64,000 bases of DNA. It comes from Rhynchospora pubera. Lineage: Eukaryota > Streptophyta > Magnoliopsida > Poales > Cyperaceae. Shown here in pieces: positions 35,253 through 45,915 of the stretch (position 1 is its first letter; each line of letters starts with the position of its first letter). The stretch covers positions 162,931,461-162,995,460 of the forward strand of contig CM051460.1 of NCBI GenBank assembly GCA_028095005.1, written 5' to 3'. The notes beneath the pieces are model-generated. The model ran no database searches, was not told where the DNA came from, and worked only from the letters and a program-made list of their open reading frames with translations. The position numbers and the translations under genes were made by a program.

Positions 35253-35830
35253 TACCGTTTACCCGTTTATCCAACCCGTACCGTACCGTATAAGACGGAT
35301 ATGGGTAAAGTTTTATTTTCGTTAAGTTAACGGGTACGGGTACGGGTACGGGTAAGAAAATTTTTTCGTTAATTTAACGGGTACGGATACGGGTAAAAGT
35401 TATTTCGTACCGTTTTCATAACGGGTAATTGCCACAATTAAAAGGATACAATTACATGATACATATGGCATCTTATATTGCATGATTGGTAAAAAAATAT
35501 TGCTAGATTTTATTTAAGATTTATAATTCTTTCCATTCAGTGTACGAAAAAATAAAAAAGCATAAATCTAAAATATTCGTCACCATTGTTGCATTTTATT
35601 AATATACTTATTCATATAATTTATTTATACAGAGTGTACAAATTTTATTATTATTATATCCATTTTTTACCGTTACCGTACCCGTACCGTTAATTCTTAA
35701 CGGGTACGGGTAAGGTACGGGTAAAGTTATTTTTAACGGGTACGGGTAGGGTACGGGTAAAGAAAATTTTAACGGGTACGGTAATGAAAATACCTTCTAC
35801 CGTATCGTACCGTACCCATTGACAGCCCTA
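35253..35830. mobile_element. hAT-like non-autonomous element, 578 bp, with 8-bp target duplication
   Basis: GGTTTATC occurs immediately before the element (35245-35252) and immediately after it (35831-35838), the 8-bp duplication expected for hAT elements. The right end reads, on the minus strand, TAGGGCTGTCAATGGGTACG, a common plant hAT terminus. Both ends are packed with GGGTACGG / CCGTACCC words in both orientations, which are probably subterminal transposase-binding repeats. The left terminus (TACCGTTTACCCG) does not match the right one well and may be degraded. The centre is AT-rich with no coding sequence. Confidence 0.75.
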
Positions 35831-35838
35831 GGTTTATC

Positions 35839-36263
35839 ACATAAGTCGTCTTCGTTTATTAGACAAATAAGAGGAGTGTACGTGAGAATTAATTTTTAGT
35901 CTCAGTACAAAGAGCAATGCAACTCAAGTGAAAATCGATAGAAAAAAATAAAGAAGAGTGTCCATTAATCATTTTACTGCGAAGTAATATTTATTTCTAG
36001 ACATAGAGTATCGAGAAGTGTGTAATTTTGTAAAGAGTTTGAATTGTTTATAATAAATTTACGTTCAGAATAAAAATTATCTAAATTATCCCCTACAGTA
36101 TATAAAAAATATCTGATAGAAACTTCGATTGGAGAGAATGAAACCTCGATCCGAGGCCAGAGCTTGCACAGACCCCATCCAAAGACTTTCTTGAACCAAC
36201 CTCCTTCAAAAATTCTCTTCCCAGTTAATCCCCTTGCGACAAAATTGCGATCCAGATTTATTA
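35839..36263. other. Upstream region of CYP709-2
   Basis: Only about 430 bp separates the hAT-like element from the start codon. Unlike copies 1 and 3, this upstream region shares no obvious blocks with the other P450 promoters until the ATG. No TATA box could be named with confidence. Confidence 0.45.
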
Positions 36264-39200
36264 ATGGAAGGTTTCCTGGTACTTGTATTGAGTTCAATTG
36301 CAGTGATAATAATCTCTCAGCTGTTGAAGGTGTTGCTGAATCTCATATGGAGACCATACGCAATAACCAAGTGGTACAGACAGCAAGGTATACAGGGACC
36401 CAAATACCAATTCATGAAAGGATCCATTGAGGAGATAAGAAATTTGAAAAGTGGTGCCCAAAACGTACCGATGGATATCAATTCCCATGACTTCACACCA
36501 AGAACTCTCCCTCACTATCTCAAATGGATATCTCTTTATGGTAAGCATATCTCCATTTTATTTTGTACAAACAAGTGGCTGTTTGCTTTTGGCAAATTGG
36601 CATCCTGACTTTTCTATGTTTGGGATTAATCAGCTAATCAGCTTTTTTTCGTTTTTGGAATATATTTGCCTTGATTATTTTGTGTTGGCTGTTGTCAGAA
36701 TTAGTCGTGGAAAATTAGAAGCATCTCTTGTTTTGGCTGTATTTGCACAAAGATACATTTGACAACAAACAATTAAATCCCCTAAATAGTTTTTTTTTTG
36801 GATAAACTAGATAGAGGCTATCTAGACTAAATCCCCTAAATAGTGCAAGTATTTTCTGCCATGGACCCATTTTTTTTTTTTATGATGGGAAAATATCACA
36901 GCATTGTGGAGACGAACTCTAGAGTCCAAAGGGTTTAGGCTTAGTAGAACTAAGACGGAGTATATGGAGTGTGAGTTTAGTGGGATACGACCAGTGGACG
37001 GAGATGTCTGTCTAGACGGGCAGGTAGTACCTACGAAAGATACTTTTCGATATTTAGGGTCGATGCTGCAGAGCGATGGCGAGATAGATGAAGATGTTAG
37101 TCACAGGATAAGAGCGGGGTGGGTGAAATGGCGACAAGCATCAGGCGTCCTATGCGATAAGAAATTCCCGCAGAAGCTAAAAGGCAAGTTCTACAGGACA
37201 GTGATTAGACTTGCGATGTTGTATGGCGCAGAATGTTGGGCTACTAAAAAACGACATGTCCAGAAGATGAGTGTAGCTGAGATGCGTATGTTGAGGTGGA
37301 TCTGCGGTCACACGAGGAAAGATCGGATTAGAAATGATGACATACGAGATATGGTTGGGGTCGCACCAATAGAGGAGAAGTTGATCCAACATCGTTTGAG
37401 ATGGTTTGGACATATCCAACGCAGACCTCCAGAGGCACCGGTACGTATCGGAATTCTTAATCATTTCGAGAACACCCGGAGGGGAAGAGGGAGACCAAGA
37501 TTGACATGGGAAGAAGCGGCGAAAAGAGACCTTAAAGAATGGAACGTCTCCAAGGAGTTGGCGATCGATAGGAGCGCTTGGAAGTTAGCAATTCATGTAC
37601 CGGAGCCATGACGTAGGAACTTAGGGGTAGGAGCGATGCCATAGGTTTGTAGGTCCCTCTATTTGGTCACGGTCGAGGTCTAGGTTTCTACTATTACTAT
37701 TATTATTAGAGGTATTATTATTAGTATGGCTAGTCTTACTATTAGTATTTTTATGTTTTTTTTTTTTTTTTTTTTCTTGGATGTGTTCTCTTGTTGGGTT
37801 TCTTTCTAGCCTACCCCAACTTGTTTGGGACAAAAGGCTTAGTTGTTGTTGTTGTTGGTTTGGGAAAATATCACAGCACAATATCCAATAGCCATATCAT
37901 GCTTCTGACTTGGCATTAATATTGGTAAGGGGATGCATCATAATGTGATAGAGGAAAATTTGTTTTTTCAAATACTTAGTGACAGCTGCAAAGTTTAGAG
38001 ATACAAAATTAAGGAATCACTACTATTGATAGAGGAGCATTTGGCATGTAAAATTAAACTTTGATGATATAGCAATCAAGGGTCTTAACTTGATGGTGTA
38101 GTTGAATGCGCGGTGACGTGGCAACAAGACAGAGGTTTCAATATTTTCCCTCCAATTTAAAATCAAAGATATATGGTCGAAATTATAAATTTTTACAAAA
38201 TGATAGGTACTTATTTATTTTTAAAAGGCAATAAAGTATATGAAACCTTGGTTCAAATATACATTAGTACTTGCCCCATTGGTTGCAAAAATAAATATAC
38301 TTTCTAATGTATTTATTTTGAAATTGAACACAGGAAGGACTTTCTTGTTTTGGTTTGGGTCGAAACCGAGGATTTGCATTACTGACATGGAACTGGTAAA
38401 GCAGGTGTTGTCAAACAAGTCCGGTTTCTACCCCAAGGCAGATGCACACCCGGGTATGCTGGCCTTACTTGGGAAAGGTCTGGTCATGATCAATGGTCCT
38501 GATTGGGCACGGCATCGAAGGGTGGTCAACCCTGCTTTCACCATTGATAAACTTAAGGTTTGTGAGCACTTGAATATTTAATATGATTTTTTTTTTATTT
38601 ACTCTTTTTGAACTTTCTGGTTTTTTCTTTTTTTTTTTGCAGAAATTGAGGGGCTAAATGTTAAAAAATAAAATGTTTTACCCTTTTTCTAATATGTTTT
38701 AATATTACAATGCCCCTTAATTCATAATTTTGACAGTAACAGCAAAACTGCAGTATTTTTAGGCAAACACTTCTTCTAAGTATCCATTAACATAATGGAT
38801 GTTTAAATTATGAGGGATAGTTACTATAATTCTGTTACTATTTGAAAAATGAGCTGTTCCAGTAAACGTCTTTTGGAGTTCCAGATATAAGTAAATTAAA
38901 GTCCATAACACAGTAGGAAAAAAATTTGGGACAAAGTTCTATGCTTATTAAATTGTATGTTGATATTTACAGCAAACTAGCTTCTTACTGCATCTCTTCT
39001 ATGTGTGTACTATCTTACTTCGTACCTCTGGCATGATTTGATTGTCAAAATATTAAGGAAATAGTTGTAAATAGATACTAGTTATTCATTTATATAAATG
39101 TAACAGATGATGACTAGGAAAATGACCGGATGTGCCAAATCCATGATCGAAGGATGGGAGAATCAGATAGCACAAGAGAAGAGCAAGCAAATTGAGATAG

Positions 39201-41509
39201 AGCTTAACAAACAATTTCTTGAACTAACAGCAGATGTCATCTCTCTCACTGCCTTTGGAAGCAGCTACATGAAGGGCAAAGAAGTCTTTCTTGCTCAGAA
39301 AGAACTCCAAGCTCTAGCTTTTGCAAGTTTCCTCAATGTCCAAATACCTGGATTCCAGTACTCACGGCTTCTTTTTTTTCTCTCTCAATATGATTATTTT
39401 TATTGCATTATTTGATATGCAGGTTCTGAACCTCTGTTTAATTTGCACTGTCACACCTTGTTATGATGTTACACAGCTTGCTTAGTCCATTCTATATTGT
39501 CCTTCTTTGTCATCCAAAGAAATCAATTGGAAAAGAAGGCCTTATCATACTACTATCACATTTGGAAAAAGAAGCCTTCTTTTGTATTGGAAAACTTTCC
39601 TAAGGCCATACCTAATGATCAACATTACTTTTATTTTTGTTCTAGTAATTTCTCTTTCCGAAATAAGTCAATTTAAATCTGCCACTTCCATTCAAAGAAG
39701 TCCCAGAATTACTATCAACAATCCCTCAGACTAACAACCCGGCACTGGTAGTGCATATCTCGCAATAACAATGCCTTATTCTTATCTGTTCTATACTGAC
39801 CTACAAGACAAAACCCTGAGAGCAGATAGAATGACCCTAGACTATTTAAGACAGAACGATTATTCAAAAACAAAAACAGTATATTCCTAAGGTGACAGAA
39901 CCTCCACCGGTTCGTCATCAGTAGACTCCAGTCCTGGCACAACATTCTATCTGCAGTGGAAAATCAGAGGCTCGTGGCATCTATAGCAAAAGTGGCATGA
40001 TCAGTACACCAGCTGACCTAAGAGAAGTATTAGTTAAATTGAAACATCTCTTGTTTCTTTCTCACATAATCGAGAATATGACACTACAGTATATTAAGAA
40101 AGAAGGTATCATATCAAAATTCATCAACAAATACATGTTCAGAAGATACTCTAAATAATTGAGTGTATGGATTGATACTGGCACAGGAACCAGTTCCAGA
40201 ATCACTTTATGTTGTGGATTGAAAGAATAGGTGATCTGGGGTTTCATTTGAAGAACAAGTTCCATCCCCTCACCACTCAAATGTTTTCCAAGTAACTTGA
40301 GCCATGATATATGTTTGAATGCATGACAGCATGAGAATAGCACCATACCAATAATAGTTAGTGCTATCCTTGTTCAATGCAATCCGAGCACATTTAATTC
40401 TTGAGAAATAGTTTTGGATTTGGGCTATTCCACAAAATCCGTCTACTATATTTGTTTTTTTTTCTCTAATTAAACTTTAATAATTGTTCAACATAGGTAT
40501 CTTCCCACGCCCAACAACAGAAAGGGATGGTGCCTGGACAAAAAAATTAGGACAACTCTCATGCAAATCATTCATGAAAGAATGAAGTCAAGGAAGGATG
40601 AGGGATATGGAAAAGACCTACTTGGGTTGATGCTAGAGACATGCATGGTAGGTGGGAAAGAGAATGACAACAACAGGATGACCATGGATGAGATAATTGA
40701 TGAGTGCAAGACTTTTTTCTTTGGCGGTCATGAGACTACTTCTCATTTGTTAACTTGGACCATGTTTCTTTTGAGCACAAATGAAGATTGGCAAGAGAAA
40801 CTTAGGGAAGAGGTTTTAAGAGAGTGTGGGATGGCAGTGCCTAATGCAGACATGCTGTCTAAACTAAAATTGGTGAGCATTTTTCTAAATTTTTCTGAAA
40901 CTATATTCTTATCATTTTTGGTTTTCTCTAGTAAATAATTGTAGTGCATTTTCATTTGAAGTAATTAAGAAATATCAAATAAGTCGATTCAGTTCCTGAA
41001 TGTAGAAATTAAATAGAACTTTTTCATAATTTCATATATTTAAAATTTATTGCCATGTCATGTTTTTCATCCCTCAGGTAAATATGGTTCTCCTGGAAGC
41101 ATTACGAATTTATGGACCAGTCAATATAATTTTTAGGAAAGCTTCTCAAGATATGGAACTGGGTACCATAAAACTACTAAAGGGAACTAGCATTGCCATC
41201 CCATTTGCGATTTTGCACCGAGACAAGGAGATTTGGGGTCCAGATGCTGACAAATTCAACCCGTTACGGTTTGAAAATGGACTAAGCAAGGCAGCAAAGC
41301 ATCCGAATGCTCTATTGTCCTTCTCAATTGGCCCAAGAGGATGCATCGGTCAGAACTTTGCAATGCTGGAAGCAAAGGCTGTGATTGCTATGCTACTGCA
41401 GAGATTCTGCTTTAGTATCTCACCCAACTACGTTCATGAGCCAATTGCTATCATAACATTGCAACCGAAGTCAGGGCTTCAAGTCATCATGAGGCCTATA
41501 CAAGCTTAA
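36264..41509 (+). CDS. Cytochrome P450, CYP72 clan, CYP709-like (copy 2, intact, enlarged introns)
   Basis: Five exons: 36264-36540, 38334-38557, 39107-39357, 40497-40872, 41078-41509, with all borders GT-AG and in phase, 519 codons. Exon sizes equal copy 1 except exon 4, which is 3 nt longer (SRKDEGYG versus SRDGGYG). Membrane anchor at about residues 3-25. Motifs are GGHETT in the I-helix (about 327-332; the first position is Gly rather than the Ala of copy 1), EALR, FNPLRF, and FSIGPRGCIG with the heme Cys at 465. Intron 1 is 1793 bp because it holds a 38-bp retroposon stub and a 958-bp RTE LINE. Intron 3 is about 665 bp longer than in copy 1, with an unclassified insertion at about 39690-40440. 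The ATG at 36264 aligns with the other copies; an earlier in-frame codon upstream is not homologous. Enzyme role as for copy 1, substrate unknown. Confidence 0.92.
36774..36843 (-). mobile_element. 38-bp retroposon stub with 16-bp target duplication in CYP709-2 intron 1
   Basis: TAAATCCCCTAAATAG is repeated at 36774-36789 and 36828-36843. The 38 bp between begins with a T run and continues GGATAAACTAGATAGAGGC, which on the minus strand is a short 3' end followed by poly(A). It is an extreme 5'-truncated L1-type insertion. Confidence 0.85.
36904..37861 (+). mobile_element. RTE-type LINE, 5'-truncated, in CYP709-2 intron 1
   Basis: The element opens in the RT C-terminal region (LWRRTLESKGFRLSRTKTEY) and continues CEFSGIRPVDGDVCLDGQVV, FRYLGSMLQSDGEIDEDVSH, YGAECWATKKRHVQKMSVAE, LIQHRLRWFGHIQRRPPEAP and RRGRGRPRLTWEEAAKRDLK to a stop near 37611. 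This is the typical 3' end of plant RTE ORFs. It ends in a (TTG)n tail at about 37844-37858, the microsatellite end usual for RTE. A perfect 17-bp target duplication, GGGAAAATATCACAGCA, flanks it (36887-36903 and 37862-37878). The catalytic FADD box and everything upstream are missing. Confidence 0.92.
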
Positions 41510-42079
41510 TATTAGATGTGTAAAAAACTTGTAACTGTGATGTATATTTTTGTTTCTAATGCATGTATTATAGGTATCCTGTGCATTTGTATGTCTGGTA
41601 TTCTTCCAATTGTAAGATTGAAACTGAGGAAACAAACGTTAAATTAATAAATGAATGAGCGAGTGAATGAATTGATTGATGGTGCGGCCATAACTGATAA
41701 AGAGTAAAATCTGGTGCAGCATAGAGTCATAGACGCGGCCCCAAGTGCACCATGAGTTCTGGTAGTCCACTGGTAGTGTCCGTGGCAAATTAGCAACGAG
41801 GCCCATATATATAATGACCATCACCGTCTCCTTGGCCCTTCTACAAGGGATCAATTCCTCATTGGATCTCTCCCGTCGCCGTCAGATTAGCTTGTATTTT
41901 AGTTTAATAAAAAAATTTGAAGGACTTTAAACACCTCCTTCATTTTAAGAAAAATGGATGACTTCAATTTATTGTGTTGTGTATGCAATTCTCAATTTTC
42001 TAAAAATTTGTATTTTTGTGCTATTTCTTGAAACAAAAACACATGGGTCTGACTGTTTAATATTGTCATGCGAACCAAA
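41510..42079. other. 3' flank of CYP709-2
   Basis: Contains the probable 3' untranslated region; AATAAATGAATG near 41646 could serve as the polyadenylation signal. The rest is non-coding. Confidence 0.4.
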
Positions 42080-43805
42080 AATATTATATGTATGATTATT
42101 TGATAAGGAGGATTCGATGCCTCAATTTTCGACTGTCAGAAGCTCAAGCTCGAGACACATGCGCACGTAATCCTATCTCTTGTATTTATCGTAACTTGCA
42201 CAATCATATGATTCCGAAATATTTTCGGGGACTAATAGAGGTCGCAAGCGTGGCATTACTTGTCATGATCTGACAATGTTTTGAGATAATTTGTTCTAAT
42301 TTAAGCTAAGAAAGAAAGGTAGAAGGGAAAGAGGGAAAAGAAAGAGAAAAAGAGAGACGGAATTTGGATTTCAAAATGTTTCTGCTTATTGAAAATTATT
42401 ACATTTCCAATGTTTATATCTCTCAATCATTCACATTTCACTAAGTAAACAAGGTGAAAAGGTCGGAGAGGAGACGGGAACAACCACCCACCTCTTATCT
42501 TCTCTCCATCATTGCACAATTTGACTGCTCTATTACATGGTCCCATTTAACATTTGCACAATTAAATGCGACAGTTTTATTATTAAGCGTGGTCCCAGTT
42601 GCAGATACGACATATTCCATTTCTAATCATCGAACTGTTCATCTGACTGAGTCAACCATTCTAACGGTCACCGGTTGATCTTCTGCAGCAACAAATGCTG
42701 GTATAGCAGCAATATTTCCTGACATTACTCGTGTATCTTTTATTTGGATTGATTGTTCCAGCCACCTAATCCATATTGTAACGACGCGTCTTGGATTCTT
42801 TGCGTCATCCATGATCTCATTCCTCTCTGTCTCTCTCATTTTCGAAAGAAATTTGATGCTCTGAAGAAACATAATCAAATCTTTTTAATTGACCAGTAAT
42901 ACCATCTCCATTTAGACCAGAAATGGAGAATGAATCTCCCTTTAGTTAGCTTTCAGAAAAGAAAGGACGAGCAAATGAATAACAAAATTTGATTTAGCAA
43001 ACCTAAGGACGATAACTATGGATAGTTGGATACAAACATTAATTAATTGTATAATAATTGATCGGACCGATAGCAACTGCGAACAATTTTTCTATTTAGT
43101 GGAATCTGGAAAGTACCCTTACAGCCTTGAATTTTAGAGAAGCTGAACGCCAAGTCTAACAGTAAAGAGCATTGCTTGCATATGTAAAATGGAAAATGCA
43201 ATAGAAATTGAATACGGGTAAAGTACTGGTAAAAAATCTGAAAGAATAACAGCAACTGAAACTTTTTATTATATCTGAAATTTCATCATTCTTTCTCACA
43301 ATTGCGGCTGCACCTTTAAAGTGTATATATATAAGAGACAAATTGCTAATCCCTAATTCCTTAACCAATTACTAATCACCAAGTGACACTATGTGAGAGG
43401 AGAAGAGCAGGACCACCAGCGGACCAATTACTAATCACCAAGTGACACTCTGCATTTTTTTTTTTTTTGAAATAAAGGCCTCGTGGGATTCTAAAATTAA
43501 AGGAAATTTAAAGATTACAAAGTAAAAGAGGAGGAAATGATAACCAGCAGCTACCCATATTTAGATCCTTTTAAAAAATTATAATATCATTAAAACCCTA
43601 CCCACTTCCCACCTGTTTCGTCTCCTCCAGAGGGCCACAGGTGCGCTGTCAAGGTTGTTGCAAATCTTCTGTCATCTGTTCATCTCTATTTGTGTTAACT
43701 ACTGGAGTATCAATTTTCTGTATAACAATATGCCAAACGCAAAAACCCTTTTTAAAAACCAACCTTTAAATCTCTTCCCAATAAGATATTGCGTCTGATC
43801 ACCTA
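42080..43805 (+). promoter_or_regulatory. Upstream region of the CYP709-3 pseudogene, paralogous to 10740-11733
   Basis: It shares ordered blocks with the CYP709-1 upstream region and provides the empty site for the MITE there. It differs by extra DNA at about 42259-42740, which in copy 1 is joined directly (GCAAGCGTGGCATT to TTGGATTGATTG), and at 43185-43727. The 42259-42740 segment is open for 80 codons on the minus strand, ending in QPVTVRMVDSVR, and is unrecognised. Since copy 3 is a dead gene, this promoter is probably relic. Confidence 0.55.
43185..43727. mobile_element. 543-bp insertion with 5-bp target duplication ATATG
   Basis: Compared with the CYP709-1 upstream region (GCATATGCCACACGCAAAA), the third copy has 543 bp of additional DNA flanked by ATATG on both sides (43180-43184 and 43728-43732). 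It begins TAAAATGG and ends GTATAACA. Inside are a 26-bp direct repeat (CCAATTACTAATCACCAAGT..., 43365-43390 and 43424-43449) and an oligo-T tract at about 43455. No coding region; superfamily not determined. Confidence 0.6.
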
Positions 43806-44123
43806 ATGGAAGACTTGTTGGTACTTGTATTGAGTTCAATTTCAGTGATAATAATCTCCCAGCTGCTGAAGGTGTTGCTGAATCTCACATGGAGGCCATA
43901 TGTGATGACAAAGTGGTACAGAGAGCAAGATATACTGGGACCCGACTACAAATTCATGAAAGGTTCCAATGAGGAGATGAGAAACTTTAAAAGTGCTGCA
44001 CAAAAGGTTCCATGACTTCACACCAAAATGCTCCCACACTATCACCAATGGATGTCTCTCTATGGTATGCATGTATCCATGTGATTTTCTATCAAACGAT
44101 CTGCTTGCTTTGTCATTGGTATG

Positions 44124-44444
44124 TGTTAGAATATGATGTCACAGAAAATCTTGACCTAGATCTAATGTGACATCTGACTTGCAAAGGAAGAAACGTCAGA
44201 TTTGGAGTACAAGAAACGCTTGACTTGACATGCAAGTCATTACTGACTTGGTGTGTAAGAAACATTTAACTTGTTGTAAAAGAAATATGCTATATATATA
44301 GGTCTCTCTCCTTGCATTGTAACATACCAGAATTATTGAAAAGAAATAAAAATAGTGGTGTGTGTGAGTTGTGGATGTAGGTACACATTGTACTGAACCA
44401 CGTTAAATACTGTGTCTCTCTCTGTGTTGATCTTTAAGTTTACA
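44124..44444 (+). repeat. 5' LTR of the Copia element (321 bp)
   Basis: Starts TGTTAGAATATGATGTCACA and ends AAGTTTACA. The TATATATATA stretch at about 44292-44301 is a likely promoter TATA. It is nearly identical to 50171-50494. Confidence 0.96.
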
Positions 44445-44456
44445 TGGTATCAGAGC
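44445..44456 (+). other. Primer-binding site
   Basis: TGGTATCAGAGC directly follows the 5' LTR. It is complementary to the initiator methionine tRNA 3' region, the usual primer of plant Copia elements. Confidence 0.93.
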
Positions 44457-44640
44457 GGTAGGTTCTAAGATCTGTGAGTTTTTTATTCCTGTGCGAGTTA
44501 CTGCACAGTTGATTTTTTCACGTCCTCGTGCGAGTTACTGCACAGTCGGACCCTTTTTTGTGCGAATTACTGCACAATCGATTCTTTTTTTCTCGACCAA
44601 ACCCTAAATTCCAAACCAAAATTTTTTCCTGACCAAAACC

Positions 44641-45915
44641 ATGAGTTCTACATCCGATTCTAACTCCAAAACACCTATCCCTGACCCTAATCCTCCAGAC
44701 GCCATGGCCCTTATCCAGAGCCTAAACAATACCTTGTCCCAGTTGCTTACACAACCGAGACCTCCACCAAACACCCAAAGCCAAGAGGGGTTCACCTCCG
44801 CAATGTCGATCAAGCTAGATGGGACAAATTTCTACCTTTGGTCACAGATGTTGAAGATGAAACTCAACGGGCGAGATAGATTGGGTCACCTTGATGGATC
44901 GACTCGGCCAAAGCCCTCGTACGAGGAGGCTTCTAAGCGGTGGTCTGTGATGAACTCTCAGGTGAAAGATTTCATGATCAACTCTATGGACTCATCGTTG
45001 ATAGGTACCTTCTTGCCTTACTCCACTGCAAAAGAGGTATGGGATGCTGTTAATACCTCATACTTTGATGGTAGTGATTTGTCTCAAATTTTGGACCTCA
45101 AAAGGAAAATTAGTAAAGTCAAACAAAATGGTGAATTGGTCCAGAATTTTTACAGTACTCTCCAGGGATTATGGAAAGAATTAGACACTCGTAGACCAAA
45201 CCCTATGGAATGCCCACATGACATTGAAAAATACCAGAAATTGGTACAAGAAGATAGGGTATTGACTTTTTTGGATGGTTTAGATGATAAGTTGGACCAG
45301 ATTAGGGCTAGTGTACTTCAAATTAGTCCACTTCCTTCAGTAGAAGAGGCGTTTGCCTTGGTGAGAAAGGAGAAAAGGCGACAAATGGTCATGTTGGATG
45401 GGAGTGAAGTTGGGGACAACTCTTTGGCCATGCTAGCAAAGACTCAAACCTTGAACCTCCAGAAGTCCAACTATTCTTCAAAACCAAACAATAAAAAACC
45501 AGTTCTACCTGGAGGATGTACCCACTGTAAAAATCCAAAACACTCTGTGGACCAATGTTTCAAGTTGATCGGATATCCGGACTGGTGGGAGGAGAATAAG
45601 AAGAAAAAACAAAGCAAGGCACACGTGGCCGAAGCCACGACCACTGAAGGAAGAACCCTACCAGCTGCGAACCTGGCCGGTTTAAGCCCTGGCCATGAGA
45701 ATTTCGGTCCGAAATTTGAAAATTTTGGTCCGAAATCTAAGGAAAACCTCTCTGTTTTGCCTTCTGTCGAGACAAATGAAGGTAAAATTTTTGCTTTAAA
45801 TACACCTGGTACTGACTACTCTTGGATTATTGATTCAGGGGCGACTGATCACATGACATACAGTAAAGAAGACTTGGTAAGAGAATCTGTTCCAAGAAGA
45901 AAACAAGATTGTTAA
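44641..45915 (+). pseudogene. Copia gag and start of protease
   Basis: The ATG at 44641 opens MSSTSDSNSKTP; the frame runs 424 codons. The capsid-like region has the Copia gag phrases KLDGTNFYLWSQMLKMKL and LSQILDLKRKISKVKQNGE. A zinc knuckle of the C-x2-C-x4-H-x4-C type (CTHCKNPKHSVDQC) lies near residue 300. The aspartic protease active site WIIDSGATDHMT is near residue 400. The frame then ends by a frameshift near 45890; the proper continuation (KIVNANGEVYPVTGGGEVQF) is found in another frame. Confidence 0.93.

Noticed and set aside
35300..35790. GGGTAC-rich stretches considered as interstitial telomeric repeat
   Set aside because: The word is ACGGGT/GGGTAC, not TTTAGGG; better explained as hAT subterminal repeats bounded by an 8-bp duplication.
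37621..37881. Minus-strand frame with poly-Asn/Gln/Lys over the LINE tail
   Set aside because: It is produced by the TTG/TTA microsatellite and T run at the LINE 3' end.
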